DNA of 64,000 bases from Dendrophyllia cribrosa. Its lineage: Eukaryota; Cnidaria; Anthozoa; Scleractinia; Dendrophylliidae. The notes under the pieces are model-generated. The model did no database searches, was not told the origin of the DNA, and saw only the letters and a program-made list of their open reading frames with translations. A program made the position numbers and the translations under genes. The DNA lies in NCBI GenBank assembly GCA_024195265.1, contig JAJLRJ010000011.1:4390866-4454865 (forward strand), written 5' to 3'. Positions 1 through 12,200 of this stretch are shown in pieces (the first letter of the stretch is position 1; every line of letters starts with the position of its first letter).

Positions 1-106
1 CGCTGTTGTTATTCAGGTAGTAGTTGCACCCGAATCCCTTTTTTTCTGTCATTTTTGTGGAGTGCTGAGTCACTTAACATGATTATGTTTGTGTATTATT
101 CAACAG

Positions 107-3100
107 GCACATGTTCGTGGTTTTCTAGTCCGTAGAAAACTTCTGGAAGTTCGGAAAGAGTTTGAAGAAGTTGTAGAAGAGTTGGAAAGAGACGCAATGG
201 TGTGCTGGAAAAGAGAAGGAATAAGAATGCCGTTTATAACCTCTGATCCTAAAGTAATAAAAAGCGAAAAAAAGAAAATCAACGCGCTTAACAGAGAACA
301 CGGCCATAAAATAACAAGGAATCAAGCTTTGTTAAAGGAGGGATTTGGTATTGATGCATATGCAGACGGGGAAATGTTGTCATTCACTGTACAAAATGTA
401 AATAGTTCAGAAACCGAAGAGCATTCCCTCGGAAATAGAAATTTAATGGTTTCCGAATTACATAGAGACCAAATTGATGAGCAAAGAAGTACAGGATGTG
501 AAGGAGCTATGCTAGAAAAAAGTTCACACTCTGAGAGATATGATGACGGCTTTCTACAGAACCAAGAGTTTGTTCCTGAGAATGGAATGAAGCCCTTGCA
601 AGGCCTAATACAAAAGGAGGAAAGAACTTGTCCTGCGGAACAAAGCTCAGAAAAGCTAGAATCTGTAGATCTGAATGCTGAAATAGGACAATGTACAGAT
701 GATCCATGTCCCCACAAAAGAACAGTGTCATCGGGATTTGTTTTTCCACTAAGCAGCACTCTAAATCCTGCATCATTCGATGAGCAGGGGATGAAGGAAA
801 AAGCAGTGTATACGAGTACATCTGAGGCATTATCCAAGGGATATGTGCATAAGAGACCTTATTTGAGGGATCAAGTACTTCTCAGTGATAGTTGGATGAG
901 TGATAGGTCATTTGGTAAGCCAACAATCTTATCAGTACCCACCATTCCGCAAAAAGACAGGTGGTCTGTTAATGTATCCCCACCCCCCTCCCCAGATGGT
1001 GTCTTATTAGTAATAGCCCCCACTCTATCAGGAACTCATAGAAACTGAGAAAAAAACATCAAACCTCCCTATGCTATTTTTCTAGTAATACAAGCTTCAT
1101 TCATACTAAACATTTGTAAAGTTTTATCTTAAATTTTCAGGCTAATAAATTTTGTTCATTGGGCTGATCAGGTCAGATAGGTGGCATCTTGCTTAGTGTG
1201 TAGACCGTATTCATAAAACTAGCAGTAATCACAGATTATGGAGACGCGTTCAAAGGAATTTCCGGCAGAAATGAGCCCCTGAAAAAAACCAACAGGGGCG
1301 GCCATTTGGAAGACCGTCTACCAAAAAATCTCAAATTTTACTGCACATAAACCACAGGACAACCAACACGAAATTAGGATTGCGTTCTTCGAACGCGATT
1401 AATGGCAGCAAATTAATATTACTAGTAGTAATCATAGATTATAGTGCATCTCCATATCCCGTGGCACCTCGTCTTGACCTAGTACCTCATTTTCATGAAT
1501 TAATTTAGCCCCTGTTTAAAAGGGCTATCTCGCGAGATATGTCACGCAGGCAAAAACGTGGGGCCGACATCAAACAAATTCACGCTATCGCCGTGGGATC
1601 GGGCAAAATCCTGCCGTGCTGTGTACTCCAAAAGGTCTCCGACGTATAAAAAGTATAAATTATTTGTCTTGATTTCATTTCGGTTATTTCTCCGATTATG
1701 AAATCATACTCCTCAGTACATGTACTAATACCGGAACCGGAAATGAGAAATTTCCGAGAAAGCCTGAAAAAGTGCTCCCGTGATAAACTTCTTGGACACC
1801 GCGCATGAAATCGACGTTTAAGTCACGCAACATTCAACGTGAATTTCGCAGGATTTTTCGGATAAAATTACAACTACCAGTTGCAAGTATGACATAGGAC
1901 TATTGAATATAATTCCTTTATTAGCTAGACAAATTTTCATCACAAAACTGTGAAATCTTTAGTCGCAAATGCGCCCGATACAGGCGCAATTTCGAGCACT
2001 GCAAAGTTAATCTGCGTTCGCCCTGGCGCGGATGGTCAGTGAATTATTGCTACAAGACATACAGCGAATTGCACCGTACCGTAGAAGATCGCGAAGAACG
2101 ACGTCGGTATTTAGGTGAAAGCTTCCCCAATCAGGCAGAGAACCACAGCAAAATCAAGATATAATATTCAAAACATACCAGAACGGTAGCGAGGAAAATC
2201 CGATAACTTCTTGCTTGATTCCAAAGAGACCCAACAACTTACTTGGTCCGGAGAAGAACCTTAGTCCAATTTTTCCACTGCGAACTTTTAGTAGGCATTG
2301 AAATATTGAGCCGTACGATTCCAAAATCGGGAAAATATCCGAAACTAAATCAAGACAAATAGATTATTCACATGTGACATTTCGGAACCCCAGCTCCCCA
2401 GGATGATGCCTGATTTCCACGCGATGCTGGATACTATTGTGACATTTCAAGATGGCGCAGATTTGGTACCGACACTTTTCTCGATTCGTTCCGCCTAGCC
2501 GACAAGATTAGAAAGTGTATCCTTCGTCGACGCAACAAACCAGTATTAAGCAGACACCCTTTGGGAATGCTCTAGTGTCCGCTTAATACACGGGTGTCTG
2601 CTTAAGACAGGTTCCTGTGCATGGTTATCAGCCTTACTGGCCTTGTTAGCATGTGCGGAATTCAAAATTTCACTGTTCTGTATTTTTGCTTTAGATCCCG
2701 TGGAAGTTGACAAAATAGCAGTTACCGATCTTCCTAGTGTTACAGTTAAGCTATGCGAGCTTAGAGATCACATTGGAATGGAACTGCTTTGGACAGAGCA
2801 AGCAATACAAAGTCGGAAAAAAGTAAGCACTTGTCTTTCAACTTTCTTTAGTAGACAAGAGTATATACAGTGTATACTGTACATGGTTAGAGGGTAGAAT
2901 GCTCTATCAAAAATCATGGCCTCAGATTTTGTCCTAGTCTCATAGGATATTCAAAATAGTTTCAGAATTTCTGTCTTGGTATCTCTAATATTAAAAGTCA
3001 CACAAATTTATACAGAATTCACAAATGTAAACATAATCTACTATTTCTTTCTTTCTTTAAAAGGTGTCCCGCTTACAGCGAATAATTTAGCCAAAGTAAT

Positions 3101-4504
3101 ATACAGTCAACTCTCCGGTAACGGACACTCTCGTAAGCGGACAGCTCTACTTACGGACGCCTTTACAAATCCCCATTTTACCTCCCAGTCAAACTCTGTA
3201 TTTACACATTCCCTTAAGCGGACACTCTCTCGTAAGCGGCCGCGGGCACTTTTGAAAATGAAAATCAGATTTTTCTTTTGTTTACGCTCTCTCGTAAGCG
3301 GACACCCCATGTATAATAATTGACTCTTGGCAATGAAATTTGTCTTTAATTTGCAATAAATCAACGAAAATATGACCTTTGACAGAACAACAGAACAGTG
3401 GGATCGGTTTTGTCAAATAGTCCGCTGGAAAGCTGTCCGTTCGTTTGACATAAACAATAGTCTGACGTAACATTTGTAGAGTCAAGTTATGGCCACATTT
3501 GTCATGGTCTTCTTTCCTTCTTGTTTCTGTTTTCAATCACTAACTGTACCGAACACTGTATCCCAGATAATCAAGCTTGGACTTAAGCCACGGTCACAAA
3601 AGATGTTTTAACATCACCATAAAAAAGTATTTACAAGGAATATCCAGGCCGTACCCAGCTCCTCTGTTGACACGTTTACCCATTATGATGGCTTTCCCTT
3701 TGTTTGTTCTGCGCTTTAAAAACTTGGTGACAAATACAGCCATCCTCAAAGAAATGTGACCAAGTATCTCATCTAATCCAGTAAGCTGTGTTAGCGTGTT
3801 CCTTGGATGTGGTTTCAAAAGTGCAATCTTCTAAATTAGGCAGCAGCCGCATAACTCTCCCGTAAGCGGACATCCACCCTATTTTTCTTTGGTGTCCGCT
3901 TATGGGAATAATTCTCGTAAGCGGACAGCTCTACTAACAGACACTTTTTCCAATTCTCGAGGGTGTCCACTTACGAGAGAGTTGACTGTACCATAAACAG
4001 CCATTGGGGGTGGGGGGGGGGGGGGGGGAAGGCTTATTAGAGAGATGCAAATCAAAACTTATTGATATACTGAAAACAGAACTTGATAAGAAAGCATTGA
4101 AACTTTTCCATATGAAATTGCATTAAAGTTATAATTGTTGATGTCAAGAATATGGCTGTGTCTTCCAAGGTTTAGCAGGGTGGAGGGGGTTTTGAAAAAT
4201 GTAAAGCTCAAGGGGAAGCTTATTTGACAGGGGGGCTCAATAGAGTGTTTACAGGATCCCATAATGGAGAGGTTTAAGGTTCATTTGCCACAGTATATGT
4301 GCTAGGGTAGCAATTACAGCAAATTGTATTCACTGCAATTAGAATCTATTGTAACCATCCCCTAAAGCAACACCATTCTAATTCTTCTCAGTTTACATGT
4401 CTTATCAGCTGTCAGCTTCTTTCTATTTTTTTCTTTTTCAGTATCTTGGTTTAAGAAAAGGCTCGTCCCCTGCAGAGCCAGACTGTGATTCAACTTGGGA
4501 TTGA
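107..4504 (+). CDS. IQCC: IQ domain-containing protein C-like gene, last three exons
   Basis: Three exons are readable: 107-998, 2695-2822 and 4442-4504, ending in TGA at 4502-4504. Splice phases agree: the 998 donor is phase 1 and joins an acceptor at 2695; the 2822 donor (GTAAGC) is phase 0 and joins the CAG acceptor before 4442. The first exon shown starts inside an IQ calmodulin-binding motif (VRGFLVRRKLLEVRKEFEEV). The second ends with a block (ELRDHIGMELLWTEQAIQSR) followed by KK|YLGL, which matches the conserved core of animal IQCC proteins as I know the family. The middle of the large exon is low-complexity and not conserved. The start codon lies upstream of the window. IQ motifs bind calmodulin; the cellular role of IQCC is poorly known. 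The 998 donor (GTGTCT) is weak and was chosen because it keeps the frame. Confidence 0.75.
1209..1380. repeat. Dispersed repeat fragment, copy 1
   Basis: About 170 bp, starting near ctagcagtaatcacagatta, recurs at 5229-5372 with a short internal insertion here. It lies in an intron of the IQCC-like gene directly beside the 1.1-kb repeat at 1421, and its end resembles the end of that repeat, so both may belong to one element family. Confidence 0.7.
1421..2536 (+). mobile_element. 1.1-kb non-autonomous dispersed repeat, copy A
   Basis: This block matches 28687-29892 in inverted orientation over its whole length at high identity. The shared ends are actagtagtaatcataga at one side and gtcgacgcaac at the other. 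It has no open frame of note. It sits in the IQCC-like intron. The remaining intron to 2694 holds a few degraded gtgtccgctta motifs like those of the MITE at 3102. Confidence 0.75.
3102..3990. mobile_element. MITE or DNA-transposon remnant with gtaagcgga repeats
   Basis: The ends are inverted: tacagtcaactctccgg at the left and gagagagttgactgta at the right. The interior has many copies of ctctcgtaagcggacac in both orientations, a subterminal repeat pattern typical of a transposase-binding end. No transposase is readable. It lies in the last IQCC-like intron and is followed by a G-run near 4010-4028. Confidence 0.7.
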
Positions 4505-5917
4505 TCTGGATCTAACAAACCAAAGTTTTCCGATTGACTGCAGTTCCTGCTTTGGTACAAAAACATAATCTACATAACATGGATTTATGGTGGAACCTGT
4601 GAATAATAGTCACCATTTGACAAAATGTTCTAGCCATTGTAGAGAGCTGTACACTAAGGAGAAGGTATTCGTAGTAGTGTTGCACCTCGTGTAAGCCACC
4701 ACTGCCAAGGTGGTCGCTTTTAAGAAGTCAGACCACAGGTTCAAAGAACCTACATGTATCAGCACAAAATGTTGTATCTAATGTTATTGAAGATTTGTTG
4801 CTGGAGACAATTTATAACTTATTGGACTTGTGATCATTGTACTGCAAGAAAATTACTCAATTTGAGTCTGTAGTGACATAGAAACATGAGTGGTCGCTTA
4901 CCCAAGATTAAAAACAATTCAACAGTCCTTTTTGCAGCTAACCTTTCTCATTTGCATTACAATAAGTCATAGTGGTTGGGAGGCAATTTCGGGCAATTTT
5001 GTAGTTTCGGTCCAAAATTTCCTCACAATCATGTTGAATTTTATTTTGATGCAAATGAGAAAGGTGAACTTTGAAAACTGGTTGTGGTAGCTTATCAAAG
5101 GTTTAGTCTACAATGATTCAAACAGAGATATTCAGTATTTAGGTAGTGATCGCTTATTTTAGGTGGTCGCACATGAAGGTTCCACTGTCAGAGAATCTTA
5201 GTAATTTCAGAGGTTTTAGATTAAACAGGTCTATAAACTAGCAGTAATCACAGATTATGGAGACACGTTTGAAGGAATTTCCGGCAGGGGCGGCCATTTG
5301 GAAGACCGTCCACCAAAAAATCTCAAATTTTACTGCACATAAACCACAGGACAACCAACACGAAATTAGGAACACAATAAATCCTATAACTTCATATGCA
5401 AAACCCTGGCAACCCAAATTTGAAATCAAGACCATCAGAATTTAAGTGATTTCAGGGATGAATTTAACAGAGGTCTATAAATAAATCCAAGAACTTTGTA
5501 TGTTAAGTGTCCCCTGCAAACCAAAAATTCACTTTAAGAAAACAGGGCGTAAAAAATATTGCACGTCAAAATAGGTCAAAACATTATCTTGTTAAATAGA
5601 TAATTTTTTTTTGAATGAAAGGTAATTCTTAAACTTTTGTTTTGAACTCCTAAAACCAATTTTAAGAAAATGGTCGATCTAAAGGTATATTAACTCTGTA
5701 ACTTTAATGCAAGAACCAAATAAAAATTGATAAAGGATGCGTTATCAGTGAATTTGTGGTTGAAAATGAGGCAAGTGTCAAATCAAGTAAATTGAAAAAA
5801 TAGAAAATAGAAAAAAATGAGAACTAATTGCCTTTAAAAGTTGTTATGCTCACGATTTTGAAACCTCTACATCAAATATTAAAACAAAGATAAGCAGATG
5901 TATTTTAAAACAACAGT
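4505..5917. other. Intergenic region between two converging genes
   Basis: The IQCC-like gene (+) and the micro-exon gene (-) end toward each other here. Apart from a second copy of the 170-bp dispersed repeat at 5229-5372 I see no gene, RNA or element with clear borders. The sequence is A/T-rich and low in complexity. Confidence 0.5.
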
Positions 5918-5923
5918 TTTATT
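5918..5923 (-). terminator. Poly(A) signal of the micro-exon gene
   Basis: On the minus strand AATAAA occurs about 315 bases after the TGA at 6238-6240, with only A/T-rich non-coding sequence between. It is the first canonical signal noticed downstream of that stop, so it is the likely 3' end of the transcript. Confidence 0.5.
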
Positions 5924-6237
5924 TTTTCTACTACTTAGCAGATTTTCTATAAAAAATAACTGATACAGCAATAATACTAGACTTTTAGAATTCTAATACA
6001 GTAATAACTAACAGTTATTGTGACTTATACAATAGAAAGTACATGCAGGAGCTTAATATTACTCAATATACATACAAGTTAATAAAACAGGCAGAATCCC
6101 AGGAGCAACATCTACATGTATCTTAGCATGCAAAGAACTTCAGACTTAGATTTGTCCAGTACATGCTTAGGAAATGTTGAGCTGTGAAATCAAAAACTGT
6201 CATAAAAAAAATCAGATAGATCGCTTGATGGGTTCAC

Positions 6238-9200
6238 TCAGAACAAGCTGCAAAGAAAACATAAATGTTAGTTGAACAAACTGTCTTAAATTTTTAAAAT
6301 TTATACTTGAAGGAATCCACCAAAAAAATAATTTCATCCAAAGCCTCTTAATTTAGAACCACCTTGTACAGCATAATAAACAGCACCACAGGAAAGTACT
6401 GCTCAATATAGCTTTCATTTGAATGGTCACACGTTAGGGTTTCATCCACAGACTCGAAAGTTAGAACCACCTTGTACAGCATAATAAACAGCACCACAGA
6501 AAAGTACTGCTCAATAGCTTTCATTTGAATTGTCACATTTCAGGACTTCATCCACAGACTCAAAAGTTAGAACCACCTTGTACAGCATAATAAACAGCAC
6601 CACAGGAAAGTACTGCTCAATAGCTTTCATTTGAATTGTCACACTTCAGGATTTCATCCACAGACTCAAAAGTTAGAACCACCTTGTACAGCATAATAAA
6701 CAGCACCACAGGAAAGTACTGCTCAATAGCTTTCATTTGAATTGTCACACTTCAGGACTTCATCCACAGACTCAAAAGTTAGAACCACCTTATAAAGCAT
6801 AATAAACAGCACCACAGGAAAGCACTGCTCAATCGTTTTTAATTGATCCATTCCTAGACTTAAAAATTAAAAGCAACTTGCACAGCATAATAAACAGTAC
6901 AACAGAAGAATACTGCTAAATAATTTTTATTTGAAATGGTCCCACTTTAAGATTTTATTCTCAGACTTGAGTAGCATCTTGTACGGTATGTGCATTAAAA
7001 AAGAAAAACAGGAAAGTACTGCTCAGTAGCTGTGAATCACGTCTTATCTCACAGAGATTAGCACCTCCTTGTATTTTTCAGAATATTATGTTTCAACTCT
7101 AACTTTATTTACAATGTAATGACTACTTACGCGATCAACAACACAGAAACGACGAGTCCTGCAAAGGCTTTTACAGTGACAGCTTCACTTGCTGTAACAA
7201 AATATAAATAAACATCATTAACATCATGTCCACTGCTACAAAGTGATTTCGGATAACTGTTGATATAAACCCAAGCTGAAACTCAGAAGAAAAGTACCGG
7301 GTCGAAAGCAAACAAAGGAAAGACGAGTCTGATTATAGTTATGGTGCTGATTTTGGTAGCTGGCTAATAATGACATCATATCTTGTTACCACAGCAACTG
7401 ATAATCTCCAGACTGCATGCATGTGCTAACAATAAATGCTCCAGTGTCACTTGTTTTTTATTTAGTATCACTTTGAAAGCCAAAAAAAAAACATTTATTT
7501 CACTGGAAACCCACAAATAGTGCTCCAGTTTTGTTAACAAAACTCCGACTACCAGTGGACAGAAACAAGTATTCATTATCCATGGCTGCAGGTGGCCAGG
7601 ATGTAAAAGGATCACAACTTGAAAAAGCTTTCATTGAAAAAAAGTTTCTCCCAAGTGTCGTGGAAAAATCGCAGAAAAATGTATTATGGTTTGTTCTTCC
7701 TTGAATAAATCACTTGGTATTTTTTTCTTGGTGTTTTAAGAACAATTTTATGTTTGAGCAAAGGTACCTTGTCAACTATTTGGTGTATTTTGAAGAAAAC
7801 ACAGCAGCATCTGCATGACAATGCCTCTTTAATAATGTTCTAGTACTTTACAATCCCATAAAAGACCAGAGCTAAATTACTGGACCTACTGGACACTTTA
7901 TGAACACCAGCAAAAAATGATAGCAGTGTATTTAAAACAAAAGTGACTTACTTGGTTTCGTGGTAGCTTTCGTGGCTAGAAGGGAGTTAAAAAATTGTGT
8001 TAGAATTATATTGACGTTAAGACATTTTCTAACTGTTCAGCTCAAAATATACTATTTCATCACAGGGCTTCACTTGAAACAAACTTTGATTCCAGCTTGC
8101 CCTCTTAAATTTTGCTTGCCTTCAGCAGTTATCAGCCTGCATGCAGAGTCTCCAATTTCCTCTGCGTAATGCCATTTCAGATCATGTTTACTGCTGTTTC
8201 TCTAGGATCTATTCTATTGCCAGATCAGATCTTCCCTTGCCTACTTAATAACAAGACTGCTAAAAGTTTTACTTACATTCTGGTTTTGTCGATGGGGCTG
8301 CTGTTAAAAGAGAATTAAGGTATGCATATATTACTGGCTCAATGATAAACAAAATACAAAGGCAAACATAAAAAAGGTATTGAAGGGGGTAACTGCTTGT
8401 ACCACTGCTTTTTACCACCTAAAACCACATACAGGGTTTTAAGGCCATTTACACAGAAAAACCGGTTGGTCCACGGTTTGTGTAAATGGTAAGCAAAACT
8501 CCAGAAAGGGAAATTCCGTTTGAGATTGGCGTGTACCATTTGTCACTGACCACCAGGAATGAGCTTATGGGTTAAAACTGGCACAGGGTCTGGAACTGAT
8601 AGATAAAAGCAAATGGTACACACATTTCCGTTCGGAAATTCCGTTTGGGAATTTGGACTACCTTTTAAGAAATCCTGTTTTCTCCAAAAAAAATTTCATT
8701 TGGGAAGACCAATTTGCCTTTCCATTTGCATTCCAATCGAAATTTCCGAATTTTTTGGGGTAGATGGTAAACAACCCATGTTAACACTTACAGAAAGGAA
8801 CTGGTACATGTACAGATAGAGAACGACTGAGACTCAGCAGAATTGCTTTACTGGTCTGTAAAACTGATGACTTACCCATTGCTGTTAAATCTAAGGAGAA
8901 CATTGCATTATGCATTTTTGTAGGAAAGTGGGGGGGGGGGGGGGGGTCGATTAGGTGATTTCTAAAGGCTGGTTTTCACTAATGACGGAGTCGGAATCAG
9001 AAGTGCAGAGCATTACGATCTAGTGAAAATCAAAACGACAGAATCAGAAAAAGATTACAGAGTCATAAGCGGAATCAGAAGGAAATGGAACCATTTTGAT
9101 TCTTCTGACTCCATCGAGCTGATGACTCCGCTTACGACTCCGATTTTCAATTTTCACTAGGTCGGAAGCGCTCTTGCGACTCCAACACCGTCGCCAGTGA

Positions 9201-12200
9201 AAACCAGCTTTAAGGAACCGCTCATTAGAATTTAATGAAATTTGGCAGTTCTTTTGTCTGACAGGACATTTTCACAAAACATTAAAATGTAAAAGAGCAC
9301 ATTCCGGGTTAAAAAAGTTAAAAAACAATAATGTATAGATGCAAGAAAACTGTGTTTGGCCACCTAACACCAAAAGAGATGAAAATGTAGAGAAATCATC
9401 TTCAATTTACGATAATACAATGCCTGTAATGCCAAGTAGTTTTAAGTTGAAGCTCACCTGATGACTGAGGAGCTGGGCTTGATAGTGTAGCTAAAAGGAA
9501 AGGATGTAAATTGTTAACACAGAAACTTCAACTTGGGGACAATATTTATGGAAGCTGCAGTGAGTTGGGAATGTAATGCTCAATAGCTTTCATGTGAATG
9601 TTTGCAATAGAGTCCTAGAGTAAGTTAGGGCCTGGTTGCACTACAGTCAAAAAATTAGCCCATGCAAAAATTTGAACCGCAACTGAAGTACCAAAAATTT
9701 TTATAATTAGTACATTTTAGGGTCACACTGTCCATGCTTAAAACATACGCGCAATGACAAAGTTCCTGCCGATTGAATATTGAATACAGGTCATTATTAT
9801 GAGACAGCATTTTACAGTGCAAATACGCACCTGACCATAACTGCAAATAGGACACGTTAGTACACTCTTCTGAGTATTCACTAGGGAAAGCACTTGCAAA
9901 AAAACATAAACTAGACTTAGGAGAAGATGTCTGTCAGTCGCATTGCTGATTAGAAAACGTGATGTGATGACAGATTTTTATCTTAAGCAAACGCAAATTT
10001 GATAATGCAAATTTGATCAAAATTTCCCTAGTGCAACCAGGCCCTTATTCAGAAAAAAGCATGATGAAAAATGGCTGCTTGTCAAAATCAGCATCTTATC
10101 AATATTGCAATTTGGGGGTGAGATTTATATTTGGCACTTAATTTATGCTCTGATGACTTTTCAAACCCTTCTAAATTTGCCTACCGTATTTATTCGATTA
10201 AACACCGCACTTCAGAGCAAAAATATTAATAAACGCCGCCCTCGAATAGACGCCACATCCATGATGCGGCGTTTATTCGAATAATATACTCATACAAAAG
10301 CAAGTACAGCAATAATCTAGTTTCAGCAAGCCTAAAAAAAATATTTTCCTTGATTGTAACAATGTTTATCAGTGCATTCAAAGCTCTGAGGAATATAATT
10401 GAGTGAACTTTATTCTATGACATGCATCACAATCGTATTAAAATGCAAAGTGAGAATGATAATTAAAGTAAATGACATTTCAGACAAACACTGAAACATG
10501 TTTCTGTTTTTAAAAATTTAAACATTCTGTTGCTATTGTTTGTAAGAAATGAACTGGATTTTAAATAAAAGCCGCCCTCCAATAAACGCTGCACCAGAAT
10601 CACGAAAAATTTAATAAACGCCGCAGCATTTATTCGAATAAATATGGTAAGTTGCCAAGCTAGCCTTTTATAACTAGTCTCCATAAGTAATTTCATGAAT
10701 GTCAAACCATCTGAGAATCAAACCATAACTGCTGGTTCTGGCATTAACAGTGTGCCACTAACTTGTTGATGTCATCAATGAGTAATTGATGAGTAATCAG
10801 TTGATTAGTAATTAATTATTGCCAATAATTAATGAGTAATTGATGACTAATCGAAGGGAACCATGCAATGATCTCGATGAGTAATCAATGCAATCCATGA
10901 CATCAATGATCAATTGATGACTTAAAATTCTGTGGCCTTCACAAGTGACAGTCTCCTCCTTTTCCAATGATTCCATGGCTATTTTACCTCACTAAATCCA
11001 TCCAAGTGGCAATTATACAGTCTCCCTTGTCCACTAAATCTTGTCCGTGTTTCGAACACAAACTCAGGTTAAAGGTATTTATCAACCAAAGTTGATGCCA
11101 AACTATGCTTCTGTTAAGCAATTTTTGTTTTAGTACGTGACAAAAACTTGAAATACTCCTCCTACTGCTCCACCCAAAAGATTCAAGGGCATGATTATGA
11201 CCAGGTGCTTGCTTTAACATTGCTTTTCTATCTTGCAATAAGACAACAATTGCCAAAAGTGAGGAATAACAAAATATATTCATTTGGCTAAAAAAGTCAA
11301 AATTCCACAAGAATGGTTATTTTGATTTCTTGACCATCTGTCAGATAATCAAATTTGATGAACTGTAATCCACTTCCATCCTCCCAATCTTTCACTATCT
11401 CCAAATGAATGCTTCTGTTTTGCTTTACAGAATCTTTTATATCCAATTAAGTTGTATATTTGGTGGCATTCAGCAATATAACATGGAAAGACAAGCAAAA
11501 TTTTGTTATTTCGGCTTTCGAAAGTCTATTTTTAAGAAGAATTTGAAAACTCATCGTTTTAAAGAAGCTTATGACTTTTAACTTTTTATTTTTAGTACAA
11601 TTTTTATTTTGGACTTTTAACTTTTATTGCTTTAAGTAAACATGAAGTAAACTTTAAGAACTGTAAATTTATCTTAATTTGGTATTTTTTAGATTTTAGT
11701 TTTCACCTTAGCATAATGATTGTAAAGCACTATGGAAGATTAGCTGAATAACGCTATTATAAATTAATATTATTATTATTAATATTATTATAAAGCAGTG
11801 TCCCTTTATTAAAAGTTTAGGTATACATCATATGAATCCTAAATAATGCTTACGTTCTGGAGTTCCAGTGGCACCAGGAGCTGTTGGAAATATAAGAACA
11901 GTTAGTAGAATTAATCAAGTTACATAGCTTTTAAATTAAAAGGTTTAAAGGCGTTTTGTAACCACTTTTTAGTACTCTAAGACTATACAGTAATTTGACT
12001 AGAGAACATTTTGTATTCTGGAAAAGTAATCTTAATCTTCTGTATTACTAACAGTTTTACCTTTTAACTCCAAAGACTGCCAAACATTAAAATTCAAGAA
12101 AAATCCTAAATTTTATTTTGGAAAATATTTAACAAATGGTACCATGCAAAAGTACTGCAGAAGAGGTTTCATTTGAATGGTCACACCATAGGATTTTGTC